Part shown: positions 53,482 to 62,835 of the stretch, in pieces
How positions within the stretch are numbered: position 1 is the first letter of the stretch
How the letters are laid out: every line of letters begins with the position of its first letter
Assembly: GCF_015207285.1 (NCBI RefSeq)
Contig: NZ_JADEXD010000006.1
Location: 1 to 64,000, forward strand
Length of the DNA: 64,000 bases
Source of the DNA: Tychonema sp. LEGE 07203
GTDB lineage: Bacteria > Cyanobacteriota > Cyanobacteriia > Cyanobacteriales > Microcoleaceae
Direction of reading: 5' to 3'
Program-made: the position numbers and the translations under genes
The notes under the pieces: generated by a model
The model's input: the letters and a program-made list of their open reading frames with translations, nothing else
Told to the model about the DNA's origin: nothing
The model's database searches: none

Positions 53482-56400
53482 ATGATTGCCATCCCCGGAT
53501 ACCGCATTGACGGAGAAATTTATACAAACCATCGCACAGTTATTTATCGAGGAATGCAGCTTGACGAACAAAAACCCGTTATCCTCAAAACCCTCGCCCA
53601 GCCCTACCCCACCCCAGCACAAATAGCCCAACTCCTGCACGAATCCGAAATTATTAAAAATTTGAATTTGCCAGGAATAGTACAATTTTATCGACTCGAA
53701 AAATACAATCACTTTCCTGTTTTAATTTTAGAAGATTTTGGCGGCATTTCTCTAAAAGAATTTCTCAGCAACAACCAGCTAGACTTACAACAATTTTTGC
53801 AAATCGCCATCAAGCTAGCAGAAACTCTCGGCCAACTCCACGAGCACCACATCATCCACAAAGATATTAAACCGAGCAATATTATTGTCAATATCGAGAC
53901 AGGGGATGTCAAAATTGCTGATTTTGCGATCGCCTCCCTGCTACCGGGCGAAAACCCCGCCCCTGGCCATCCCAATTTACTCGAAGGCACCCTCGCCTAT
54001 ATGTCTCCAGAACAAACTGGACGGATGAATCGGGCGATCGACTACCGCACCGATTTTTATTCTCTCGGCATCACCTTTTATGAAATGCTCTGCGGCGAAT
54101 TGCCTTTTAGTGCGATCGATCCGATGGAATTAGTACACTGCCATCTTGCCAAAAATCCAGTTACTCCTTGCGAGAAAATAAACCACAAAATAAACAGCAC
54201 AATCAATCAACCAAAAATCCCTCAAGTCGTTTCCGATCTCGTCATGAAACTCTTAGCAAAAACCGCCGAAGACAGGTATCAAAGTGCTTTGGGAATTTGG
54301 TACGACTTAGAAAAATGTCTCGCCGGGCTGCAAACCACAGGCGAAATTCCTCACATCGCCCTCGGCGAGCAAGATCGATCGACTCACCTGCAAATTTCCC
54401 AAAAACTTTACGGGCGAGAAACCGAAGTTAATCAGCTTCTGAGTACCTTCGATCGCATAAAACGCGGCAACACAGAAATAATCTTAATTTCCGGTTGTGC
54501 AGGTTTGGGAAAATCCTGTTTAGTCTATGAAATTCACAAATCAATACTGCGGGAAAACGGGTATTTTATCGACAGCAAATTTGAAAAATTTAAGCGCGAT
54601 ATTCCCTACGCTTTTTTACTCCAAGCTTTTCAAGACTTGTTGCGGCAAATCCTCACAGAAACAGCCGCCAAACTTCAAGTTTGGAGGCAGAAAATTTTAA
54701 ATGCCCTGGGCGGCAACTGCCAAGTAATTATTGAAGTAATTCCAGAAGTAGAAATGATTGTCGGGCAGCAGCCCCCAGTACCAGATTTAGGAGCAAATGA
54801 ATCTCAAAATCGCTTTAACTTAGTATTTCAAAAATTCATCCGCGTCTTTACTCAAAAAGCACACCCGCTGGTAATTTTTCTCGAAGACTTGCAGTGGGTA
54901 GATTCAGCATCGCTCAAGTTAATCCAACTGCTAGCAACAAACCTCGAAAGTCAATATTTATTAATAATTGGAGCCTATCGAGAACAAGAAGTAGATGCAA
55001 ATCATCCCGTAATGCTCACCGCCGAAGCAATTAGAAAAGCAGGCGGAACACTCAGCGCGATTGCCCTTTCGCCTTTAGATATTAACAGCGTCAATCAATT
55101 CGTTGCAGATACTCTCAACTGCCCGCCAGAAAAATCGCTAGATTTAGCAGAATTGCTTTTGCAAAAAACAGGAGGAAATCCATTTTTCTTAACTCAACTG
55201 CTGAAATATCTTTACTCACAAAAATTGCTACAATTTAAATCGGCACCTGCCAATAATTCTGTTATTAATAAAGCCGAACCTAACATTGATGAGTCGCGCC
55301 CCAAAACAGCAGCTCCAGTTTGGAAAAAATGCGAAATCACAGGTGAGTGGCAGTGGGATATCGAACAAATCCAAGAAATAGCAATAACTGACAATGTTGT
55401 AGAATTGACGATCTACAACATTCAGAAACTTTCAGAAACTACGCAGGAATTGCTCAAATTAGCCGCTTGTATTGGCAACAAATTTGATTTAGGAATTCTT
55501 TCAAAAATCTGCAAAAAATCTCTAATTGCCACAGCAACCGACCTCTGGGAAGCACTTCAGTCCGGTCTGATTTTGCCCGTAAATAACGCCTACAAAATTC
55601 CGCTTGCACTAGCAGCCAGCACAGAAGTAACAGACAAAATATCTAGAGATTTTACAGATGAATTTTCCCTGCCAGTAACTGATGCTGCGGGCGCAACTTA
55701 TAAATTTTTGCACGAGCGAGTTCAGCAAGCCGCTTACGCTTTAATATCCGAATCTCAGAAACAAGAAACCCATCTCGAAATCGGCAGATTTCTGCTGCAA
55801 AACGCACCTCCAGAGCAATTGGAAGACTATGTTTTCGATACAGTCAACCAACTAAATGCCGCCCGAAAAATCATCAGCAGTGAATCAGAAAAATTTCAAT
55901 TATGCCAATTAAATTTAATTGCAGGGCGCAAAGCAAAAGCCAGTGCAGCTTACGAACTCGCCCTCAAATATTTAACCGCCGGTATTGAATTGCTTCCGGC
56001 AGAAACTTGGCAAACAAACTACGATTTGACTCTGGCACTTTACGAGTCAGCGGCAGAAGCAGCTTACCTCAATGCCGAATTTGCACAAATGCAAACATGG
56101 GCAGAAATTGTCCTGCAGCACGCAAAAAATGAACTAGACAAAATCAAAGTTTTTGAAATCAGAATCACAGCTTGTGCGATGCAAACCCAACTGCAAGAAT
56201 CAGTCAAAATTGGTCTAGAAGCACTAAAAATGTTGGGAATAAACTTTCCTGAATCGCCAACTCCCCTCCACATTCAGCAAGCACTTACCAAAACCGCAGC
56301 TTATTTAACCGGAAAAAAAATAGAAGATTTAATTGACTTGCCGGCGATGACAAATCCGCGCAAATTAGCAACTATGCGCGTGCTTTCCAGTATGTTTTCA

Positions 56401-58989
56401 GCTACGTTTATAGTTGAACCCGTGCTGCTGCCGCTAATAGTGTGCGAGCAAGTTCATTTGTCGATTAACTACGGAAATTCTGCTTTTTCTGCTTTCGGTT
56501 ATGCTAATTACGGAGCAATTTTGAAAAGAATAGTTAGAGATATTGAATCGGGCGATCGCTTCGGTCAATTAGCTTTAAATTTGATCGATCGACTAAATGC
56601 TTTAGAATTCAAAAGCAAGACCCTTAATTTAGTAGCATTCGTTTTGATGCACGGCAAGCATCACGTTAAAGACACTTTACCGCTGTTAGAGGAAGCCTAT
56701 CAAAACGCCCTCGAAAATGGTGATTTAGAATCTGTCGGATATGCTGCCGTAAATATTTGTCAGTCTTTATATTTCATCGGTCAAGAATTGCCGCAACTCG
56801 AACAAAAAATGGCAAATTACAACCATTTATTATTGCAACTCAAGCAAGAAACGGTATTGACTTGGAATCAAATATATCGGCAAACAGTTTTGCAATTGAT
56901 GGGAAACTTGGAAAATTCCGAGATTTTATTAAGTGTAGCTTGCAGCGAAAAAAAAATGTTGCCGCTGCTTGTGAAAGCTAACGATCGCGTCGGTCTCCAG
57001 CACTTTTATTTGCAAAAATTAATATTGTCATATTTGTTGGGAAATGTCGAGCAAGCATTACAAAATGCAGCGCAAGCCGAAGTTTATTTAGACGGAGTAG
57101 CGGGCTCGATCAATGTTTCTGAATACCATTTTTACGATGCTCTTGCCCGACTATCAGCCTATCCGATCGCAACAAGTGAGGAACAAGAAGAGCATCTTTT
57201 TTACATTAGGAGCAACCTCAAAAAACTGGAAAAAAAAGCGCTATCTGCGCCGATGAACCTCCGACACAAATGCGACTTGATTGCTGCCGAAACAGCGCGA
57301 ATTTTGGGGAACATTGTTACAGCAATGGAATATTACGACTGTGCAATTTCCGGAGCGCAAGAAAACGGATACATACAGGTACAAGCACTCGCAGCAGAAT
57401 TGGCAGGAGCATTTTATCTATCCATAGGACGAGAAAAAATCGCTAAAACTTACTTGACAGAAGCGCGTTATTGCTACGAGCGCTGGGGAGCGGCAGCCAA
57501 AGTAAGACATTTAGAATCAAAATACTGGCAGTTGCTAACTTCAGCCTCGATTTCAACTAATATCGAAACTCACAAATCTACGAGCAGCGCTTGCACTACG
57601 AGCGGCGGTGCAGGGATGCTAGACATCACAACCGCAGTCAAAGCATCACAGACATTAGCCAGCGAAATAGTTCTAGACAAATTGCTGGCAAAAATGATGA
57701 AAATTGTGATTGAAAATGCCGGGGGAGAAAAAGGTTTTTTAATAATAGAAAAAAATCAAAGATGGGTGATTGAAGCATCAGGATTTGTAGATGCCGATCG
57801 CGTTGCTGTCATGCAATCAATTCCCATAGATTTTGTAGATGAGGAGCAAAAAGTAACTTTGCTAGCAGTTGCAGTCGTTAATTACGTCGCCCGCACCCAG
57901 GAAAGTATAGTTTTAAACGATGCCAGCCGCGAAGGACAATTTACTCGCGCACCTTATATACTTGCCGTTCAACCTAAATCAATTCTTTGTACTCCGTTAA
58001 TCCATCAAGGCAAACTGAGCGGCATTTTATATTTAGAAAACAATCTGACTACAGGTGCTTTTACGCCAGACAGATTAGAAATATTAAAACTGCTGTCTTC
58101 TCAAATTTCTATCTCGATCGAAAACGCCCAACTTTACACAAACTTGCAGCAATTCAATCTGAATCTCGAAAAGTTAGTACAGCAACGTACTTCGGAGCTA
58201 TCGCAAACTTTAGAAGACTTAAAGTCTGCCCAAAAGAAACTGGTTGAATCGGAAAAAATGGCCGCCCTTGGTGGGTTGGTTGCAGGTGTTGCCCACGAAA
58301 TCAATACTCCCATCGGCATCGGCATCACTGCCGCTTCTTTGCTGGCGGAAAAAGTCACGAAATTTTTTGAGCTTTACAGCAAGGGGCAAATTAAACGTTC
58401 CGAGTTAGAAAAGTTTCTGGATACGGCCATGCAAAGCAGTAATATGATCTTATCAAACCTGACGCGGGCGGCTGACTTGATTCACAGTTTCAAAGAAGTG
58501 GCTGTAGATCAGTCGAGCGAATTAAAACGCACGTTTAATGTGAAAAACTATCTAGAAGAGATTTTGACATCTTTAACCGCCAAACTAAGACAAACCAAAC
58601 ACAAAATAGAGATTAGGTGCGATGAAAATATTGTACTGGACAGTTACCCGGGCGTGCTGTGTCAAATTGTGACAAATCTGGTGTTGAATTCCTTAATTCA
58701 CGCTTACGATGCAGAAGACGAAGGGATTCTGGCTTTTGATTTTAAACTAGAGGGCGATCGGCTAATATTTGAATATGCCGATAACGGCAAAGGAATTACC
58801 CCTGAAAATCTCAGTAAAATCTTTGAACCGTTTTTTACTACCAAAAGAGGCAAGGGCGGCACAGGATTGGGACTGCACATTATTTACAACCTCGTCACGC
58901 AAAAACTAAAAGGCACAGTTACCTGCGAAAGTCAAAGGAACAAAGGCACAAGATTTATGATTGAATTTCCGGCTCAAATTAGCAATTAG
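53482..58989 (+). CDS. Ser/Thr kinase-AAA ATPase-GAF-histidine kinase (HstK-like)
   Basis: An 1835-residue two-kinase fusion of a class common in filamentous cyanobacteria. Protein kinase domain (1-270): K36 (VILKTL), HKDIKPSN with D128, D147 in ADFAIAS (DFA instead of DFG), and MSPEQTGRMNR. AAA/ORC-type ATPase: Walker A GCAGLGKS at 338-345 (K344), FLEDLQWVDSASLKLIQLL as Walker B. A long helical TPR-like region (about 780-1370), GAF (1392-1555), coiled coil, HisKA with H1605 (GVAHEINTPIG) and HATPase (GTGLGLHI). No receiver of its own: the REC-adenylate cyclase encoded 47 bp downstream is the obvious target (inference). The HKD and DFA variants occur in this family and may lower kinase activity. 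It lacks membrane segments. Confidence 0.93.
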   Translation: MIAIPGYRIDGEIYTNHRTVIYRGMQLDEQKPVILKTLAQPYPTPAQIAQLLHESEIIKNLNLPGIVQFYRLEKYNHFPVLILEDFGGISLKEFLSNNQLDLQQFLQIAIKLAETLGQLHEHHIIHKDIKPSNIIVNIETGDVKIADFAIASLLPGENPAPGHPNLLEGTLAYMSPEQTGRMNRAIDYRTDFYSLGITFYEMLCGELPFSAIDPMELVHCHLAKNPVTPCEKINHKINSTINQPKIPQVVSDLVMKLLAKTAEDRYQSALGIWYDLEKCLAGLQTTGEIPHIALGEQDRSTHLQISQKLYGRETEVNQLLSTFDRIKRGNTEIILISGCAGLGKSCLVYEIHKSILRENGYFIDSKFEKFKRDIPYAFLLQAFQDLLRQILTETAAKLQVWRQKILNALGGNCQVIIEVIPEVEMIVGQQPPVPDLGANESQNRFNLVFQKFIRVFTQKAHPLVIFLEDLQWVDSASLKLIQLLATNLESQYLLIIGAYREQEVDANHPVMLTAEAIRKAGGTLSAIALSPLDINSVNQFVADTLNCPPEKSLDLAELLLQKTGGNPFFLTQLLKYLYSQKLLQFKSAPANNSVINKAEPNIDESRPKTAAPVWKKCEITGEWQWDIEQIQEIAITDNVVELTIYNIQKLSETTQELLKLAACIGNKFDLGILSKICKKSLIATATDLWEALQSGLILPVNNAYKIPLALAASTEVTDKISRDFTDEFSLPVTDAAGATYKFLHERVQQAAYALISESQKQETHLEIGRFLLQNAPPEQLEDYVFDTVNQLNAARKIISSESEKFQLCQLNLIAGRKAKASAAYELALKYLTAGIELLPAETWQTNYDLTLALYESAAEAAYLNAEFAQMQTWAEIVLQHAKNELDKIKVFEIRITACAMQTQLQESVKIGLEALKMLGINFPESPTPLHIQQALTKTAAYLTGKKIEDLIDLPAMTNPRKLATMRVLSSMFSATFIVEPVLLPLIVCEQVHLSINYGNSAFSAFGYANYGAILKRIVRDIESGDRFGQLALNLIDRLNALEFKSKTLNLVAFVLMHGKHHVKDTLPLLEEAYQNALENGDLESVGYAAVNICQSLYFIGQELPQLEQKMANYNHLLLQLKQETVLTWNQIYRQTVLQLMGNLENSEILLSVACSEKKMLPLLVKANDRVGLQHFYLQKLILSYLLGNVEQALQNAAQAEVYLDGVAGSINVSEYHFYDALARLSAYPIATSEEQEEHLFYIRSNLKKLEKKALSAPMNLRHKCDLIAAETARILGNIVTAMEYYDCAISGAQENGYIQVQALAAELAGAFYLSIGREKIAKTYLTEARYCYERWGAAAKVRHLESKYWQLLTSASISTNIETHKSTSSACTTSGGAGMLDITTAVKASQTLASEIVLDKLLAKMMKIVIENAGGEKGFLIIEKNQRWVIEASGFVDADRVAVMQSIPIDFVDEEQKVTLLAVAVVNYVARTQESIVLNDASREGQFTRAPYILAVQPKSILCTPLIHQGKLSGILYLENNLTTGAFTPDRLEILKLLSSQISISIENAQLYTNLQQFNLNLEKLVQQRTSELSQTLEDLKSAQKKLVESEKMAALGGLVAGVAHEINTPIGIGITAASLLAEKVTKFFELYSKGQIKRSELEKFLDTAMQSSNMILSNLTRAADLIHSFKEVAVDQSSELKRTFNVKNYLEEILTSLTAKLRQTKHKIEIRCDENIVLDSYPGVLCQIVTNLVLNSLIHAYDAEDEGILAFDFKLEGDRLIFEYADNGKGITPENLSKIFEPFFTTKRGKGGTGLGLHIIYNLVTQKLKGTVTCESQRNKGTRFMIEFPAQISN

Positions 58990-59036
58990 TTATTATAGCG
59001 CCAGTTTTAATATAGTTTGATTTAGGAGATAAATAA

Positions 59037-60449
59037 ATGTCAGAAGCTAGTAAATATCTGTTCGCTGCGGGCGATGACGAATTAATAGTGGCGGGCGATG
59101 ATGAATTAATATTTGCTGAAGAAGACGAAGCGGAAGACAAGCCAATTGAAGCCTTTTGGAAAATCTTAATTGTAGACGATGAAATAGAAATTCACAATAT
59201 TACAAAACTAGCTTTAAATGAATTTATATTTGAAAATAAATCCCTGAAATTTATTAGCGCTTTTTCTGGAAAAGAAGCTAAAGAAATTGTCCAAACCCAT
59301 TCAGATATAGCATTGATTTTACTGGATGTAGTGATGGAAACAGAAGAGGCAGGCTTGGAAGTAGTAAAATACATCCGCGATATTTTAGACAATAAAATAG
59401 TGCGGATTATTTTGCGTACCGGACAGCCGGGACAAGTGCCAGAAGATGTCGTAATTGTCAGCTACGATATTAATGATTATAAGACTAAAACGGAGCTAAC
59501 AAACAAAAAGTTATTTACCACGGTAGTAACAGCGCTGAGAGCATTTCGCGCCCTGACTCAAATCGAAGCCAGCAAAAGCGAACTCGAAAAAATTGCAACT
59601 GCTTCCGCCCGCTTTGTTCCCCGCGAATTTTTAAAATTTCTCAAGATTGAAAGCATTGTTGATGCCAGATTGGGAGACTCTGTACAGGCAGAAATGACGA
59701 TTATGTTTGCGGATATTCGTTCATTTACAAGTCTATCAGAAAGTATGTCTCCTAGAGAAAACTTTGAGTTTCTCAACTCTTATTTGAGCCGAGTTGGTCC
59801 AGTTATCCGCCAGTACAACGGTTTTATAGATAAATACATTGGTGACGGAATTATGGCGCTGTTTCCTAACTGTGCTGAAGATGCGGTGCAGGCAGCAATT
59901 GAGATGCAGCAGCAAGTTAAAATTTATAACAGACACAGGCAAAATAGCGGCTATCAACCTATTTCGATAGGGATTGGTTTGCATACGGGAACTTTAATGT
60001 TGGGTACTATTGGCGAAGCGGAACGGATGGAAAGTACGGTAATTTCTGATGCTGTGAATTTAGCAGCGCGGGTGGAAGGATTGACAAAGCTTTACGGAGT
60101 CAGTATTGTAGCTAGCGTCCAAACTCTTTGCCGGATAGACGATCCACAAAATTATAAGTGTCGGTTTCTCGATCGCGTTCAAGTAAAAGGAAAACAAACA
60201 CCTGTTGCTGTATTTGAAATTTACGACGGCGACTCGGATATGATGATCGAACTAAAAGGACAAACCCAAACTGATTTTGAACAGGGCATTTTTTTTCACT
60301 ACCAGCAGCAATTCGCGCAAGCAAGACAAATGTTTTTGCGCGTGTTGCAAGTCAACAAGTATGATAAGGCTGCACAGTTTTATGCAGAACGTTGCGATAT
60401 GTTGATGAAGAATGCAGTCATTCTGACTCTGGAAGGAATTGAAATTTAG
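59037..60449 (+). CDS. Response-regulator adenylate cyclase, REC-CHD
   Basis: A 470-residue class III cyclase. An acidic N-terminus carries two copies of GDDELI (about 12-26). The receiver (42-180) has D97 (LILLDVVMETEEAG) and the conserved Lys in NDYKTKTEL. The cyclase domain (215-400) has metal ligands D226 (FADIRSF) and D270 (YIGDGIM), base-selecting K266 and T334, and N341/R345 (NLAARVEG): the Lys/Thr pair points to adenylate cyclase. A C-terminal helical repeat (FHYQQQFAQARQMFLRVLQV) looks TPR-like. Strong Shine-Dalgarno (TAGGAGA) before the ATG. It is encoded 47 bp after the HstK-like kinase, probably in one transcript, so the pair is a likely phosphorelay to cAMP. Confidence 0.93.
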   Translation: MSEASKYLFAAGDDELIVAGDDELIFAEEDEAEDKPIEAFWKILIVDDEIEIHNITKLALNEFIFENKSLKFISAFSGKEAKEIVQTHSDIALILLDVVMETEEAGLEVVKYIRDILDNKIVRIILRTGQPGQVPEDVVIVSYDINDYKTKTELTNKKLFTTVVTALRAFRALTQIEASKSELEKIATASARFVPREFLKFLKIESIVDARLGDSVQAEMTIMFADIRSFTSLSESMSPRENFEFLNSYLSRVGPVIRQYNGFIDKYIGDGIMALFPNCAEDAVQAAIEMQQQVKIYNRHRQNSGYQPISIGIGLHTGTLMLGTIGEAERMESTVISDAVNLAARVEGLTKLYGVSIVASVQTLCRIDDPQNYKCRFLDRVQVKGKQTPVAVFEIYDGDSDMMIELKGQTQTDFEQGIFFHYQQQFAQARQMFLRVLQVNKYDKAAQFYAERCDMLMKNAVILTLEGIEI

Positions 60450-60762
60450 GGAATTGGGAATTGGGAATTGGGAATTGGGCATAGGGCATGGGGCATTGGG
60501 CAAACAGGGAATTGGCAAAACAGGGCAATTGGGCAAACAGGGAATTGGGAATTGGGCATAGGGCAAACCGGGCATAGGGCAAACCGGGCATAGGGCATCA
60601 GCTAAGATAGTGAACAGTCAACTGTCAACAGTTAACAGTCAACAGTTAACAGTCAACAGCGAACAGTCAACAGTTAACAGTCAACAGTTAACAGTCAACA
60701 GCGAACAGTCAACAGTTAACAGCGAACAGCGAACAGCGAACCGCGAACAAATAACTTAATTT
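60450..60762. repeat. Heptamer and 7-bp repeat block
   Basis: Bases 60450-60475 are GGGAATT units, 60476-60600 GGGCATA/GGCAAACC units, and 60610-60745 AGTCAACAGTTAAC-type units with AGCGAAC units toward the end. They fill almost the whole gap before the gene at 60763. No gene. Confidence 0.85.
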
Positions 60763-61896
60763 ATGCGCTTAAAATCCCTTGATGTTTTTCGCGGAATTGC
60801 GATCGCCTCAATGATTCTAGTCAACAATCCGGGCAGTTGGAAACACATTTACTGGCCGCTAGAACACGCAGAGTGGCACGGCTGCACTCCCACAGACTTA
60901 GTATTTCCGTTTTTCCTGTTCATCCTTGGCTGCGCGATGTCTTTCTCGCTGTCAAAATATACCGAAACTACTACAAAAATAAACACAAATATTTACTGGC
61001 GAATTGCGCGGCGCGCGGCGATTTTATTTATATTAGGATTGCTGCTAAATACATCTTCGATCGCCCTTGACGTACTTCTCAACAGCGCCCCAGTGGAAAA
61101 CTTCGGTAAAATCCGCATCATGGGAGTATTGCAGCGCATCGGCTTAGCGTATTTCATCAGTGCGATCGCCATTCTCAACCTTTCCCCCCGCCATCAAAAA
61201 CTGCTCGCGATTGCCGTACTTTTGGGCTATTGGGCTGCACTAACCGCAGGCGCTGTAGGGGGGTACACTGCCGGCGAACTCACGCCAGAAGGAAATTTAG
61301 GAGGATATGTCGATCGGCTAATTCTCGGCAGCCAACACCTGTACAAAGGAGGCCCCTTCGATCCCGAAGGATTGTTGAGTACCTTACCCGCAGTTGTAAC
61401 AGTTCTCATCGGCTACTTTACAGGGGAATGGTTGCGCGTGCAGCCAATTAAAACCCGCACCAGTTTAAATTTAGCAAGATGCGGCCTCATTTGCTTGGTA
61501 ATCGGCCGTTTGTGGGGATTTTTATTTCCAATCAACAAACAACTGTGGACGAGTTCCTATGTAGTTTTTACCGCAGGTTGGGCGCTGCTATTGCTAGCAG
61601 CTTGCTACGAAACAATAGAAGTGCGGAATTGGAAATGGGGGCGGCCGTTTGAAATCATGGGAGTGAATGCTATTTTCCTGTTTGTTGCTTCCGGGATTGT
61701 CGCCAGACTTCTGTTAAAAACTCATATCGGTAGCGGCGAAAATGCTCCAACTACCTACACTTGGATTTACGAAAACTGGTTTGTGCCGTGGGCCGGGCCG
61801 TTGAACGGTTCTCTGGCTTTTGCAGTGACAGCGGTATTGTGTTGGTGGTTGGTTTTGTATGGAATGTACCGCCGAGGTTGGGCGATAAAAATTTGA
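60763..61896 (+). CDS. HGSNAT-like (DUF5009) membrane acyltransferase-family protein
   Basis: A 377-residue integral membrane protein with about nine hydrophobic segments. RLKSLDVFRGIAIASMILVN, WKHIYWPLEHAEWHGCTPTD, LVFPFFLFILGCAMSFSLSK and the central RIMGVLQRIGLAYFISAI match the heparan-alpha-glucosaminide N-acetyltransferase-like family (COG4299). Animal members transfer acetyl from acetyl-CoA across a membrane to glucosamine; the bacterial role is unproven but sugar or peptidoglycan acylation is plausible. It is alone in its transcription unit, preceded by the heptamer repeats. Confidence 0.88.
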   Translation: MRLKSLDVFRGIAIASMILVNNPGSWKHIYWPLEHAEWHGCTPTDLVFPFFLFILGCAMSFSLSKYTETTTKINTNIYWRIARRAAILFILGLLLNTSSIALDVLLNSAPVENFGKIRIMGVLQRIGLAYFISAIAILNLSPRHQKLLAIAVLLGYWAALTAGAVGGYTAGELTPEGNLGGYVDRLILGSQHLYKGGPFDPEGLLSTLPAVVTVLIGYFTGEWLRVQPIKTRTSLNLARCGLICLVIGRLWGFLFPINKQLWTSSYVVFTAGWALLLLAACYETIEVRNWKWGRPFEIMGVNAIFLFVASGIVARLLLKTHIGSGENAPTTYTWIYENWFVPWAGPLNGSLAFAVTAVLCWWLVLYGMYRRGWAIKI

Positions 61897-62029
61897 GTAA
61901 AATAACAGAATATCGAGATACTCAACTTCTTTAAAATGAAGCAGGTTTGTAGTGAGGACTTTAGTCCGAACGATCGAACCATTTTTATGATGGTTGTATC
62001 GAAAAACTCGATCGCATTCTGAAAAGTTC

Positions 62030-62719
62030 TTAAATTTGAGTTGGATCGATACCCAATTCTTGCAGTTTTGCAGCCATCCGATCGCGCTGTTGCTGAATTT
62101 CATCGCGCTGTTGCTGAATTTCATCCCGCTGTTCGATTAACTCTACATAAGACAAAAACCGCTGTCCGTCGGGACGAATCACCTCTAATTCCGGTTCTGC
62201 AAACACGAACCGGACTCCCAGACGCGGACTCACCCACCCATCCAAGGATTCAATTACCGCTAGTCCTGTTTCCGTTCTTTGCCATCCAGTTAGATCGTTG
62301 CGTTCTGGATCGTAGAGATAATATTCTTCTACACCAAAGCGGTTGTAAAACTGCAACTTCAGCGCCATTTCCGATAACTTATTTCCCGGTGACAAAATCT
62401 CAAAAACGACTTGCGGAGCGATATTATCTTCCAGCCATTGTTGGTAAGATCCGCGATATCCTTTGGGTCTCCCAAATACCACCATGACATCGGGGGCGCG
62501 CTTCGTCTTATTGTCACCTTCAATGGGATACCACAATAAATCCCCGGCTACGAATACAGTCGGATTGTCTTTAAATAAAGCTTCGCACCCTTCTTTGAGC
62601 TTGACAATCCAACCAAATTGGAGCGTGTTATCTGACATGGGCTGTCCGTCGCTGTCTGGATACAGAACTTTTTCTGGTTGTTGAGTTGGTAGCGGCTCAG
62701 TTTGTACTTGAAGAGTCAT
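62030..62719 (-). CDS. Uma2 family (DUF820) protein with C-terminal coiled coil
   Basis: A 229-residue protein. KRAPDVMVVFGRPKGYRGSY (the PD) and APQVVFEILSPGNKLSEM (catalytic-type Glu) then GVEEYYLYDPERNDLTGW match Uma2 of the PD-(D/E)XK fold. The C-terminal 30 residues repeat EIQQQRD and form a coiled coil; at DNA level this is a 21-bp tandem repeat (about 62075-62128). The ATG at 62719 is preferred to the TTG at 62743. It is transcribed away from the kinase at 62836. The molecular function of Uma2 proteins is not established. Confidence 0.85.
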   Translation of the reverse strand: MTLQVQTEPLPTQQPEKVLYPDSDGQPMSDNTLQFGWIVKLKEGCEALFKDNPTVFVAGDLLWYPIEGDNKTKRAPDVMVVFGRPKGYRGSYQQWLEDNIAPQVVFEILSPGNKLSEMALKLQFYNRFGVEEYYLYDPERNDLTGWQRTETGLAVIESLDGWVSPRLGVRFVFAEPELEVIRPDGQRFLSYVELIEQRDEIQQQRDEIQQQRDRMAAKLQELGIDPTQI

Positions 62720-62835
62720 TTCGGTTGCCCCAGAAACTTCCAAACCTAATTATAGCCTGCCAGAGCGATCGCAAGAGTTGGCGATCGCCCATGAAATTGT
62801 GGAAGATAAACACAAAGGCTCGATGAAAACAATAA

